DNA of 8,012 bases, from positions 1-8,012 of the forward strand of contig JACDAO010000009.1 in the NCBI GenBank assembly GCA_013695405.1, in the 5' to 3' direction. Position numbers and translations under genes: made by a program. Shown here piece by piece: positions 1-7,011 of the stretch (position 1 is its first letter; every line of letters begins with the position of its first letter). The DNA is from Acidobacteriota bacterium (GTDB lineage: Bacteria; Acidobacteriota; Vicinamibacteria; Vicinamibacterales; Vicinamibacteraceae). The notes under the pieces are model-generated. The model was not told the origin of the DNA. It did not search any database and worked only from the letters and a program-made list of their open reading frames with translations.

Positions 1-415
1 GATGGCCGCCGCGGTCGCCGACTATGCGCCGGCCGGCGGCGCCGGGCCTGACAAGTTCAAGAAGGAGGACGGGCCCCTGACCGTGACACTCGAACGCACG
101 GTCGACATCCTCGCCGACCTCGGACGCTGGCGCGCCGGTCGCGGCCATCCGGTGCTGGTCGGCTTCGCGGCCGAGACGTCCTCGGTGATCGAATACGCCA
201 CCCGCAAGCGGGCCGACAAGCAGGTCGATCTGATCGTCGCCAACGACGTCAGCCAGCCGCGCGTCGGCTTCGAGACCGAAACCAACGCTGCCACGTTCGT
301 CACCGCCGACGACGTGCAGACCTGGCCGCTCGAGTCCAAGACGGTGCTCGCGGCACGCATCGTCGACTGGATCGCGAGGCGCCTGGTGCACACCGCCGTG
401 CAGACACCGCGATGA
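1..415 (+). CDS. coaBC: Bifunctional phosphopantothenoylcysteine decarboxylase/phosphopantothenate-cysteine ligase, C-terminal part (5' end outside window)
   Basis: This is the end of the CoaB (ligase) half of CoaBC. CoaB joins cysteine to 4'-phosphopantothenate using CTP; the N-terminal CoaC half then decarboxylates the product in cytosolic coenzyme A synthesis. The frame is open from the left edge, so the Met codon at 2-4 is probably internal. Counting from it, the visible CoaB hallmarks are AAVADY (3-8), a Lys-rich K-x-K-K stretch (18-21) where the family has its catalytic lysine, GFAAET (54-59), DLIVANDVS (76-84), and the G-F...N...F segment near 89-99. These match the nucleotide- and substrate-binding core of the ligase. 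The CoaC flavoprotein half is not in the window, so fusion to it is inferred from the usual bacterial arrangement. The stop codon overlaps the next start (ATGA), indicating translational coupling to the glycosylase gene. Confidence 0.93.
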   Translation, partial: MAAAVADYAPAGGAGPDKFKKEDGPLTVTLERTVDILADLGRWRAGRGHPVLVGFAAETSSVIEYATRKRADKQVDLIVANDVSQPRVGFETETNAATFVTADDVQTWPLESKTVLAARIVDWIARRLVHTAVQTPR

Positions 416-1206
416 GCGACGCGTCCGACGGCCGCGGTCAGTTGCGCGCCCACTTGCAGTTCTACGGCGAGCTGGGCGTCACTGGCTTCAGCCGCGACCC
501 GCGCTGGCGTCGTCGCCCGCCCGTTGCGCCCGGGCAGGTCGAGACCGGCGCCGCGCCGTTGCCGATGGCGGCCTCAGCTGACGACGACGTGCTCCGGGTG
601 CCGGACGTGGCCGAGGACTCGCTGCGCTCGCAGGCCGAGCAGGCCGACGCGCTGGCGAGCCTGCAGGCGCACATCGGTCCGTCCTGTCAGCGCTGCAAGT
701 TGTGTGCGCTGGGCCGGCAGCAGGTGGTGTACGGCGTCGGCAATCCCGCGGCGGATCTGATGATCATCGGCGAGGCGCCGGGAGCCGACGAAGACGTTCA
801 AGGCATCCCGTTCGTCGGACGGGCCGGTCAGCTGCTCACGAAGATCATCGAGGCGATCGACCTGCGGCGCGACGACGTGTACATCGCGAACGTGATCAAG
901 TGCCGGCCGCCCGGCAACAGGAACCCGGAGCCCGACGAGGTCGCGACCTGCGAGCCGTTCCTGTTGCAGCAGATCGACATCGTGCAGCCGCGGGTGGTGG
1001 TGGCGCTCGGCAAGTTCGCGGCCCAGACGTTGCTGCAGACCGACACGCCGATCACCCGGCTGCGCGGGCAGGCCTATCCATTTCGCGACGCAGCGCTGGT
1101 GCCGACATTTCACCCGGCGTACCTGCTGCGCAGTCCCGACAAGAAGCGCGAGACCTGGGAGGACATGAAACTGGTGCGCGCGCTGCTCCGCGGCGAGGCG
1201 CGCTGA
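412..1206 (+). CDS. Family 4 (Fe-S) uracil-DNA glycosylase
   Basis: The 264-residue product should remove uracil from DNA as the first step of base-excision repair. It carries the family-4 signature. Motif A begins GEAPGADED (120-128) and runs to PFVGRAG (133-139); motif B is HPAYLLR (234-240). Four cysteines are spaced for a [4Fe-4S] cluster: Cys92 and Cys95 (C-x2-C), then Cys164 and Cys180 (C-x15-C). Cys98 is an extra cysteine. [12 protein letters not shown] (163-174) is also typical. About 85 residues precede the catalytic domain, more than in the compact thermophilic enzymes. This arm opens with a short helix-like segment ([13 protein letters not shown], 11-23), resembling one I recall in other long SPO1-type glycosylases, then a low-complexity Pro/Ala/Asp linker. 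The start is fixed by the ATGA overlap with coaBC; the TGA overlaps the priA start by one base. Function is well supported; the role of the N-terminal arm is unknown. Confidence 0.95.
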   Translation: MSDASDGRGQLRAHLQFYGELGVTGFSRDPRWRRRPPVAPGQVETGAAPLPMAASADDDVLRVPDVAEDSLRSQAEQADALASLQAHIGPSCQRCKLCALGRQQVVYGVGNPAADLMIIGEAPGADEDVQGIPFVGRAGQLLTKIIEAIDLRRDDVYIANVIKCRPPGNRNPEPDEVATCEPFLLQQIDIVQPRVVVALGKFAAQTLLQTDTPITRLRGQAYPFRDAALVPTFHPAYLLRSPDKKRETWEDMKLVRALLRGEAR

Positions 1207-3659
1207 TGCGTCTGGTCCGCGTCGCCGTGCCCGTGCCCGGGCTCGGCCTGCTGACCTATCGAGTCCCCGATCACCTTCAGGTCCAGCGCGGCATGCGGGT
1301 GGTGGTGCCGGTCGCGCAACGCGCCGTCACCGGGCTGGTCACTGACCACAGCCCTGACGACGAAGAGGTCCCGGCCCGCCTTCGTGACATCACCGAGGTG
1401 CTCGACGACGTCCCGTTCCTGCCCGAGGAGATCGTTCGGCTCGCGCTGTGGGTGGGCGAGTACTACCTTGCGGGCCCCGGCGAGGTCGTCTCCACCGCCC
1501 TGCCGCCAAAGGGCTGGCTGCGCAGCGACATGACCCTGGCCCTGGCCGAGGACGCACCGTCTGACGCCGAGGCCCTGGCCGAACCGATCGAGCAGGCAGT
1601 AGTCGGCACCCTGCGGGCCCGTGGGCCGATTCTGCGCAGGCAGCTGTGGCGCGCGGTGGCGCAGCAGACGCCAGGCGCAGAGGTCACCAGCGACCAGGTC
1701 TCGCGCGTGGTCAGGCGGCTGCTCAAGGGCGGACGCGTACGCTTGCGCCCGGTTGTCACCGGCCAGGCCGATGCATCGCGCCGCCGGCGCTGGATCCTGC
1801 CGACGGCCGCGGCCTTCGATCACGCCGCGCTGCGACTCAGCGCCAAGCAGACCGCCGCCTGCCTGGTGCTGTGCCAGTCGGCCGAAGGGCTCGACGCCAC
1901 GGTGTTGCGCGATCACGGTATCGGCAGCGAAGTGGTTCGCCGGCTGGTGGCGCTCGGGCTGGCGCAGGTCGAGTGGCGGGCGGTCGAACGCGACCCGTTC
2001 GCCAGCGGCGCGGCAGGGACCCTGCTCGGTCCCGCCGGCGACGTCTTCCTGCCGCTCACGTCCGAGCAGGCCGAGGCGCTGCACACGATCGAAGGCCTCC
2101 TGACTAGCGGCTTCCAGACCGCGCTGCTGCACGGCGTGACTGGCAGCGGCAAGACGCAGGTCTACCTCCGCCTGGCACAGGCGACGCTGGCGCAGGGACG
2201 CGGCGTGCTGTTGCTGGTGCCTGAGATCGCACTCACGCCAGCGGTGGCGTCGCTGTTCCGGCGGGCGTTCGGTGGACGCGTCGCGATTCAACACAGCGGG
2301 TTGTCCGATGGCGAGCGCTACGACCAGTGGCACCGCATCCGACGCGGGGAAGTCGACGTCGTCGTCGGCACGCGGTCGGCGGTGTTTGCGCCGCTGCCGC
2401 GGCTCGGACTGGTGATCGTCGACGAGGAACACGACACCGCCTACAAACAGGAGGAGAGCCCGCGCTACCACGGGCGCGACGCGGCGCTGGTCCGTGCGCG
2501 CGATGCGGGGGCGGTGGCGCTGCTTGGATCGGCCACGCCGTCACTCGAGTCGTGGCGGCACGCGTCGGAAGGGCGCTACACGCTGGTGCGGATGCTGCGC
2601 CGCGTCCACGATCGGCCGCTGGCGCAGGTGACGACCATCGACATGCGCGGGGTGTTTGCCGAGGAAGGTCCGGAGGTCGTGCTCAGCCGCTCGCTGCGCG
2701 ATGCGCTGCTGGCCTGTCTCGAGCGACGCGAGCAGGCGATGGTGCTGCTCAATCGGCGTGGCTACGCGCCCTCGCTGTTCTGCCGAGCGTGCGGCAACAC
2801 GCCCGAGTGCCCGAACTGCAGCGTCACGCTGACCGTGCACCGCAAGGCCGCGCAGACGCGATGTCACTACTGCGGCTACACGGCGCGGCTGCCGACGCGC
2901 TGCGCGTCGTGCCAGGGCGAGTACCTCGAGTACACCGGGGTCGGTACCGAGCGGGTCGAGCAGGAGGTGGCGCGGGCCTGCCCCCGCGCGCGCATCGCAC
3001 GGGTCGATCGCGACACGATGCAGCGGCGCGGCGCGATTGCCGGCGTGCTGTCGCGGTTCGCGGCGCGCGAGATCGACGTGCTGGTCGGCACCCAGATGAT
3101 TGCCAAGGGCCACGACTTCCCCCAGGTTACGCTGGTCGGCGTGGTCTCGGCCGACATCGGCCTCGGTGTGGCCGACTTCCGCGCCGCCGAGCGGACGTTC
3201 CAGTTGCTGACCCAGGTGGCGGGGCGCGCCGGCCGCGGTGAGATACCCGGCGTGGCGCTGGTGCAGACGCTGCATCCGCAGCACTACGCGATTGAGCTGG
3301 CCGCGCGCCAGGCGTACGACGAGTTCGTCGAGCGGGAGATGGAGTTCCGGCAGCGGATGCGCTATCCGCCGTGGCTGTCGCTGATCAACGTGGTCGTACG
3401 CCACGCGTCGCTGGCAACGGCGATGAAGGAGGCGGGGCAGCTTGCCGAGGCGTTGCGGCGGCTCGGCGACGAGCGGTTTGGCGTGCTCGGCCCGGCTCCG
3501 GCGCCGCTCGGCCGGCTGCGCGGCGAATCCCGCGTCCAGTTGTTCCTCAAGGGCCGCGACCGCACCGGCATGCGTCAGGCCGCTCGTGAGGCGCTGGCGG
3601 CGATGCCCACCCTGCACAAACGCGTCACCATCGACGTCGATCCGGTCAGCATGCTCTGA
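1206..3659 (+). CDS. priA: Primosomal protein N' (replication restart helicase PriA)
   Basis: PriA (817 residues) recognises stalled or collapsed replication forks, unwinds the lagging-strand arm 3'-5', and starts primosome assembly so the replicative helicase can be reloaded. In order: an N-terminal 3' DNA-binding domain (about 1-105, with RVAVPVPG and LTYRVP), a winged-helix region (about 125-185), and helicase lobe 1 with Walker A GVTGSGKT (310-317), Walker B DEEH (406-409) and SAT (442-444). Next come a zinc-binding insert with eight cysteines in four pairs (526/529, 535/538, 553/556, 566/569), helicase lobe 2 ending in QVAGRAGR (670-677), and a C-terminal domain. All catalytic motifs are intact. 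The reading frame is open upstream to about 702, but that part lies over the glycosylase gene. ATG at 1206 gives the family's N-terminus and overlaps the upstream TGA (TGATG). It is the last gene of the coaBC-glycosylase-priA operon. Confidence 0.98.
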   Translation: MRLVRVAVPVPGLGLLTYRVPDHLQVQRGMRVVVPVAQRAVTGLVTDHSPDDEEVPARLRDITEVLDDVPFLPEEIVRLALWVGEYYLAGPGEVVSTALPPKGWLRSDMTLALAEDAPSDAEALAEPIEQAVVGTLRARGPILRRQLWRAVAQQTPGAEVTSDQVSRVVRRLLKGGRVRLRPVVTGQADASRRRRWILPTAAAFDHAALRLSAKQTAACLVLCQSAEGLDATVLRDHGIGSEVVRRLVALGLAQVEWRAVERDPFASGAAGTLLGPAGDVFLPLTSEQAEALHTIEGLLTSGFQTALLHGVTGSGKTQVYLRLAQATLAQGRGVLLLVPEIALTPAVASLFRRAFGGRVAIQHSGLSDGERYDQWHRIRRGEVDVVVGTRSAVFAPLPRLGLVIVDEEHDTAYKQEESPRYHGRDAALVRARDAGAVALLGSATPSLESWRHASEGRYTLVRMLRRVHDRPLAQVTTIDMRGVFAEEGPEVVLSRSLRDALLACLERREQAMVLLNRRGYAPSLFCRACGNTPECPNCSVTLTVHRKAAQTRCHYCGYTARLPTRCASCQGEYLEYTGVGTERVEQEVARACPRARIARVDRDTMQRRGAIAGVLSRFAAREIDVLVGTQMIAKGHDFPQVTLVGVVSADIGLGVADFRAAERTFQLLTQVAGRAGRGEIPGVALVQTLHPQHYAIELAARQAYDEFVEREMEFRQRMRYPPWLSLINVVVRHASLATAMKEAGQLAEALRRLGDERFGVLGPAPAPLGRLRGESRVQLFLKGRDRTGMRQAAREALAAMPTLHKRVTIDVDPVSML

Positions 3660-3689
3660 AAATTGCAGAATTGCCCGTCTGAAATTCTC

Positions 3690-4640
3690 CTACCGTCCGC
3701 CGACCAGCTCGATCGGGCTGAGCGGCACGGGCGTGAAGCTGAGGACGAAGATGAGCACCGCGCACACCGCCAGCACCAGCCGGCCGTTGCCGATCGGGAC
3801 GTGCTCGTCGTCAACCGGCGGGTGGTCGAGACCGACCATGTAGCTCATGACGGTGATCAGCACGCCCCAGAACAGCCACGTGCCCGAGACCGTGACGCCG
3901 AGCGTGAGCAGCGTCAGGATGGTGCCGACCGTCACGTAGCGCGACTTGCGGCCGATCAGCGCGTGGACGATGTGCCCGCCGTCGAGTTGGCCGGCGGGGA
4001 ACAGGTTCAGCACGGTCGCCAGCAGCCCGAACCACGCCGCGAAGCCGGCCGGGTGCATCACGAACAGGTCGCTCGGTCCGGACGGCAGCAGCAGGTGCTG
4101 CAGCTGGGTGATCAGCAGGGGATCGCCGAGGTTCTGCGCACCTTGCAGCGGAATCGCGCGGGGCAGGCGCACGACGTACGAGTGCAGGATGCCGTAGACG
4201 GCAAACGGGACCAACGCGACGAAGCCGGCGATCGGCCCGGCGATCCCGACGTCGAACAGCGCGCGCCGCGTGGTTGGCACGGCCATCCGGATCACCGCGC
4301 CAAAGGTGCCGACCAGGGTCGGACCCGGAATGAAGTACGGGAGACTCGCCGGAATCCGGTAATATCTGCACGCAACGTAATGGCCCATCTCGTGGGTCGC
4401 GAGGATCAGCAGGGCCGGCACGCTGAACCACAGGCCGCCCACGAGCGCGCGCATCGTGGTCAGGTTGCGCGGGACTGGCCGGAGGCCGACGCTGGTGATG
4501 TAGTTCAGGAAAAACGCGGCCCCGGCCCACGTCATGGTCGCGAACGTGAGCACCAGCAGCAGCACATGCAGCCACGGCGACGACCCGGGGCGGCGTGGCA
4601 GTTCGTCGACGGGCGTCGGCGGCTCGTGCTCAGCCGCCAA
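3690..4640 (-). CDS. Site-2 protease family (M50) membrane metalloprotease
   Basis: This is a polytopic inner-membrane zinc protease of the M50/S2P superfamily, the class that cuts substrates within the bilayer. With the TTG start it has 316 residues. A hydrophobic segment lies at about 24-48. The zinc motif HEMGH is at 83-87, followed by CRYY and LPYFIPGPTLVGTFGAVIR (100-118). The second active-site motif, NLFPAGQLDGGH (212-223), supplies the metal-binding Asp. Further membrane segments lie at about 66-82, 133-155, 198-216, 235-270 and 284-303. The HEMGH/FIPGP/GTFGAVIR/RRALFD pattern resembles the EGY-like branch rather than RseP, and no PDZ domain is seen. TTG at 4638-4640 is chosen because upstream Met codons lie wholly inside the HU gene in another frame; an AAGGA sequence about 11 bases upstream could be the ribosome site. 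It overlaps the HU gene by 11 bases, so the two are probably cotranscribed. Its substrate cannot be told. Confidence 0.92.
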   Translation of the reverse strand: MAAEHEPPTPVDELPRRPGSSPWLHVLLLVLTFATMTWAGAAFFLNYITSVGLRPVPRNLTTMRALVGGLWFSVPALLILATHEMGHYVACRYYRIPASLPYFIPGPTLVGTFGAVIRMAVPTTRRALFDVGIAGPIAGFVALVPFAVYGILHSYVVRLPRAIPLQGAQNLGDPLLITQLQHLLLPSGPSDLFVMHPAGFAAWFGLLATVLNLFPAGQLDGGHIVHALIGRKSRYVTVGTILTLLTLGVTVSGTWLFWGVLITVMSYMVGLDHPPVDDEHVPIGNGRLVLAVCAVLIFVLSFTPVPLSPIELVGGR

Positions 4641-4902
4641 TGTTCTGCAGGTCCTTGCCGGGTTTGAAGCGGATGGTCCGGCCGGGCGGGATGCGCACTT
4701 CCTTGCCGGTGCGTGGGTTGCGGCCGATGCCGCGTTTGCGGGGCTTGACCTGAAAGACGCCGAAGCCGCGCAGCTCGATCCGCTCGCCACGCTTCATCGC
4801 ATCCCGCATGGCCTCGAACACCGCCTCGACGGCCACCTCGGCTTTCACCTTGGTGATGTCGGCGACGGTCGCCACTTCGTTGATGATGTCGACCTTGATC
4901 AT
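4630..4902 (-). CDS. HU/IHF family nucleoid DNA-binding protein
   Basis: A 90-residue, full-length member of the bacterial histone-like family, which dimerises and bends DNA in the nucleoid. The N-terminal dimerisation helices occupy about 1-40. The family signature starts at GFGVF (46-50) and reaches GRNPRTG (60-66). The beta arm carries Pro63 in R-N-P, the residue that intercalates between base pairs in HU and IHF. The arm continues with VRIPP and ends in the conserved FKPGK (79-83). The IELRGFGVF and FKPGKDL wording is closer to IHF subunits than to classical HU, but one chain alone does not settle HU against IHF or homo- against heterodimer. The ATG at 4900-4902 has no clear Shine-Dalgarno sequence; a near-consensus promoter just upstream would place the transcript start only about nine bases before it. 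The M50 protease gene follows with an 11-base overlap. Confidence 0.95.
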   Translation of the reverse strand: MIKVDIINEVATVADITKVKAEVAVEAVFEAMRDAMKRGERIELRGFGVFQVKPRKRGIGRNPRTGKEVRIPPGRTIRFKPGKDLQNIGG

Positions 4903-4917
4903 CGTGAATCGCTAAGA

Positions 4918-4946
4918 AGCATAGATACAGGTACTTAGAGTGTCAA
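4918..4946 (-). promoter_or_regulatory. Sigma-70-type promoter of the HU/IHF-protease operon
   Basis: Read on the minus strand, a perfect -35 hexamer TTGACA (4941-4946) is followed after exactly 17 bases by TATGCT (4918-4923), a 4/6 match to the -10 consensus TATAAT. The predicted transcription start, 6-7 bases downstream, falls near 4911-4912, leaving a leader of about nine bases before the ATG. The elements are directly visible; activity and exact start site are inferred. Confidence 0.75.
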
Positions 4947-4961
4947 CCTGCAAATGACGAG

Positions 4962-6338
4962 ATGACGGGAAGCTCACAGCGCGGCCTGCCGACCGTGGTC
5001 CTCGCCGGACGACCGAACGTCGGCAAGTCGACATTGTTCAATCGCATCGCCCGCACCCGACGCGCCATCGTCAACGCGATGCCGGGGACGACCCGCGACG
5101 TCCTCGCCCAGGACGCGATGTGGCAGGACGTGGCGTTCCGACTGGTCGACACGGGCGGCATCTTCGGCCACACCGAAGACCCGTTGCACGCGATGGTGGT
5201 GGAGCACGGGCGACGCGCGATCGCCCAGGCCGACCTCATCATATTCGTCGTCGACGGTCGCGAGGGCCTGATCAGTGGCGACGAGGAAATCGCCGCGACG
5301 TTGCGGACCGCCAACGCACCGGTGCTGCTCGCCGTCAACAAGACCGACGACAAGCGGGCCCGCGACCGGATGTACGAGTTCTTCGCGTTCGGTTTCGATC
5401 ACGTGTTCGAGGTCGCCGCCGAGCACGGCAGCGGCGTGAGTGACCTGCTCGATGCGGTCGTCGCGCAGTTGAAGCTGCAGGGCAGCTTGCCGTCGACCGG
5501 TGCCGATGCCCCCAGCGACGAGATCGCCGTCGCCATCGTCGGCCGTCCCAACGTCGGCAAGTCGTCGTTGGTCAACCGGCTGCTGCGCGAAGAGCGAGTG
5601 ATGGTCAGCGACATGCCGGGCACCACCCGCGACGCCATCGACACGCTGCTGCGCTGGCACAAGCGCACCTTCCGGATCGTGGACACCGCCGGCATCCGGC
5701 GACCCGGCCGGGTGGCCAGTTCTCACGCCGTGGAGATGGTCAGCGTGCTGACCGCCAAGCGCGCGATGGAACGCGCCGACGTGGCGGTGCTGGTGCTGGA
5801 TGCGTCGATGGGCGCCACCGAACAGGATGCCGCGATTGCCGGCGAGGCCGAACGCCTCGGCTGCGGCATGATCATCGCCGCTAACAAGTGGGACCTCACC
5901 AAGGGCTCGGGCGACGATCACTACAAGCAGTTCGACGACGACCAGCGCTACCGGTTGAAGTTCCTGGATTACGCGCCGCTGCTGCACATCTCGGCGCTCA
6001 CCGGCGAGCGCGCGCCCAAGCTGCTCGAGACCGTCGATCGGGTGGCCGAGTCGCGCAAGCGGCGCGTGACCACGGGCGAACTCAACCGTTTCCTCGAGCG
6101 GGTCACTCGCGAGCATCCGCCGTCGAGCAAGGACAAGCGGCACGTCAAGATCATGTATGCCGCGCAGACCGGCGTGGCGCCGCCGCAGTTCGTCTTCTTC
6201 ACGAATGTCGCGACCTCGTTCCACTTCTCCTACGAGCGCTTCCTGGTGAACAGCCTGCGCGAGACCTTCGGCTTCGAGGGCACGCCGATCCGGATCACCG
6301 TGCGCCGGCGTGCCGGCAGGGACCGGAAGGAAAAGTAG
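4962..6338 (+). CDS. der: Ribosome biogenesis GTPase Der (EngA)
   Basis: Der is an essential GTPase with two tandem G domains that acts in assembly of the 50S ribosomal subunit. The 458-residue product is complete. G domain 1 has the P-loop GRPNVGKST (16-24), PGTTRD (41-46), DTGG (63-66) and NKTD (126-129). G domain 2 has GRPNVGKSS (194-202), PGTTRD (219-224), DTAG (241-244), NKWD (308-311) and SAL (344-346). A C-terminal KH-like domain covers about 360-450, with KIMYAAQTGVAPPQFVFFTN (396-415) and GTPIRI (440-445). It ends in a basic tail. Length and every GTP-binding motif fit the family, and nothing is missing. ATG at 4962 places eight residues before the conserved LPTVVLAG strand. There is no strong ribosome site ahead of it, and an out-of-frame ATG at 4954 would give only a three-codon ORF. 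It is transcribed divergently from the HU gene. Confidence 0.98.
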   Translation: MTGSSQRGLPTVVLAGRPNVGKSTLFNRIARTRRAIVNAMPGTTRDVLAQDAMWQDVAFRLVDTGGIFGHTEDPLHAMVVEHGRRAIAQADLIIFVVDGREGLISGDEEIAATLRTANAPVLLAVNKTDDKRARDRMYEFFAFGFDHVFEVAAEHGSGVSDLLDAVVAQLKLQGSLPSTGADAPSDEIAVAIVGRPNVGKSSLVNRLLREERVMVSDMPGTTRDAIDTLLRWHKRTFRIVDTAGIRRPGRVASSHAVEMVSVLTAKRAMERADVAVLVLDASMGATEQDAAIAGEAERLGCGMIIAANKWDLTKGSGDDHYKQFDDDQRYRLKFLDYAPLLHISALTGERAPKLLETVDRVAESRKRRVTTGELNRFLERVTREHPPSSKDKRHVKIMYAAQTGVAPPQFVFFTNVATSFHFSYERFLVNSLRETFGFEGTPIRITVRRRAGRDRKEK

Positions 6339-6339
6339 C

Positions 6340-6345
6340 TATACT
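6340..6345 (+). promoter_or_regulatory. Candidate -10 element for the MerR-family gene
   Basis: TATACT lies immediately after the der stop and nine bases before the MerR ATG, matching the -10 consensus at 5 of 6 positions. No -35 hexamer is recognisable 15-19 bases upstream, and there is no TG extension. If used, the transcript would begin within a few bases of the ATG, i.e. leaderless or nearly so. The sequence is seen; promoter use is inferred. Confidence 0.4.
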
Positions 6346-6354
6346 TCGCACCGT

Positions 6355-6813
6355 ATGCCCGACACGCCGCGCGTCGCCATCCCGGACCGCCCCGCGTTCA
6401 AGGCCAGCGACGTGTGCGACCTCGCGCAGATCCAGCCCTACGTGCTGCGATCGTGGGAGTCGGAGTTTCCCGACCTCGGGCTCTCCAAGACCCCCGGCGG
6501 GCCGCGCATTTATCGCCGGGCCGACGTCGAGCGCGTGCTGCGCATCCGCGACCTGGTCTTCAGTGAAGGTCTGACGCTCTCGGGGGTGCGCCGCCGCTTC
6601 GACAGCGAGCAACCGCAGCCCGTCGACCAGGTGCCGACCGTGGCCGAGCCCGCCGCCACCGCGGTCGGTTTCAACGACGCCACGCGCGCCCAGATCGTCA
6701 AGCTCAAGCAGGAGCTGCGATCGCTGCTCGACCTGCTCGACGGGCGAGACGACGCGCGCTTTCATTTGTCGGCGGCGGGCGCGATCCGCAAGAAGGCGCG
6801 CCGCCAGGCGTGA
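6355..6813 (+). CDS. MerR-family transcriptional regulator, small
   Basis: A 152-residue DNA-binding protein. The MerR helix-turn-helix and wing span about 14-82: FKASDVCDLAQIQPYVLRSW (15-34) is the HTH, followed by E-x-E-F-P, the wing with G-G-P-R-I-Y-R-R (48-55), and a helix ending LTLSGVRRRF (73-82). After a Pro/Ala-rich linker (about 86-105) comes a helical stretch (about 110-130, QIVKLKQELRSLLDLL) suited to dimerisation, then a basic tail. There is no cysteine-based metal site or large effector domain, so an inducer cannot be named. It resembles the short MerR protein that in many Proteobacteria sits between ihfA and a tRNA-Pro gene. ATG at 6355 is preferred: the frame is open further upstream but overlaps der. 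No Shine-Dalgarno lies in the 16-base gap; a purine run GGAAGGAAAAG inside the end of der is too distant. Confidence 0.9.
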   Translation: MPDTPRVAIPDRPAFKASDVCDLAQIQPYVLRSWESEFPDLGLSKTPGGPRIYRRADVERVLRIRDLVFSEGLTLSGVRRRFDSEQPQPVDQVPTVAEPAATAVGFNDATRAQIVKLKQELRSLLDLLDGRDDARFHLSAAGAIRKKARRQA

Positions 6814-6830
6814 CCAGCACGTCGCCCGCC

Positions 6831-6849
6831 CCACTCGTCCATCGAGTGG
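6831..6849. repeat. Perfect inverted repeat between the MerR gene and tRNA-Pro
   Basis: CCACTCG (6831-6837) and CGAGTGG (6843-6849) form a 7-bp stem with a 5-base loop, starting 17 bases after the MerR stop. No U-tract follows, so it is not a standard intrinsic terminator. It may be a 3' stabilising hairpin of the MerR transcript, or a dyad operator, because its right arm overlaps the putative -35 element of the tRNA promoter. Function is unproven. Confidence 0.5.
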
Positions 6850-6876
6850 TCAGCCCGCTGGGCGATCAGGTACAAT
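6847..6876 (+). promoter_or_regulatory. Probable promoter of tRNA-Pro
   Basis: TACAAT (6871-6876) is a 5/6 match to the -10 consensus, and TGGTCA (6847-6852) is a 4/6 match to the -35 consensus with an 18-base spacer. The expected start near 6883 would give a leader of about 18 bases for RNase P to remove. The GC-rich discriminator GCGCC directly after the -10 is typical of stringently controlled stable-RNA promoters. Assignment rests on position and sequence match only. Confidence 0.6.
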
Positions 6877-6900
6877 GCGCCTTCGCGGCGCCGCGCCGGT

Positions 6901-6977
6901 CGGGATGTAGCGCAGCTTGGTAGCGCACCTGAATGGGGTTCAGGGGGTCGCGAGTTCGAATCTCGCCATCCCGACCA
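6901..6977 (+). tRNA. tRNA-Pro, anticodon GGG
   Basis: The cloverleaf folds completely by hand. The acceptor is CGGGATG (6901-6907) with CATCCCG (6967-6973); the D arm is GCGC/GCGC (6910-6913, 6923-6926). The anticodon arm is CCTGA/TCAGG around the loop ATGGGGT, with anticodon GGG at 6935-6937. The variable loop is GGGTC, and the T arm is GCGAG/CTCGC around TTCGAAT. Discriminator A is at 6974 and CCA is encoded at 6975-6977. It reads CCC and CCU codons. C1 at the 5' end pairing with G72 is characteristic of bacterial proline tRNAs. The gene is intact even though a mobile-element remnant abuts it, as expected if integration restored the tRNA 3' end. Confidence 0.98.
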
Positions 6978-7011
6978 ATTTAAGTCACTGCAATATAGAG
7001 AGATAGGGCTG

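Noticed and set aside
1110..2471. Long minus-strand open frame of 453 codons opposite priA, and another at 2541-3617
   Set aside because: These are mirror frames produced by high-GC codon use in priA. They are rich in Arg, His and Gln, have no recognisable motifs, and PriA is complete and unambiguous on the other strand.
3660..3689. AT-rich inverted repeat AGAATT (3667-3672) with AATTCT (3683-3688) between the convergent priA and protease stops, considered as a bidirectional terminator
   Set aside because: The stem is six weak pairs with a 10-base loop and no U-tract on either strand, so it cannot be supported as a terminator. The AATTGC direct repeat at 3661-3674 may be chance.
3663..4667. 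334-codon plus-strand frame across the site-2 protease gene
   Set aside because: It is highly charged, with no hydrophobic or domain pattern, while the minus strand encodes clear HEMGH and LDGGH zinc-protease motifs.
4641..4790. Extension of the protease frame to the ATG at 4790
   Set aside because: This 50-residue extension lies wholly inside the HU/IHF gene in another frame and reads as Ala/Ser/Arg-rich noise.
4974..6224. 416-codon minus-strand open frame opposite der
   Set aside because: It is a shadow of der, whose full set of GTPase motifs occupies the plus strand. Composition is typical of an antisense GC-rich frame.
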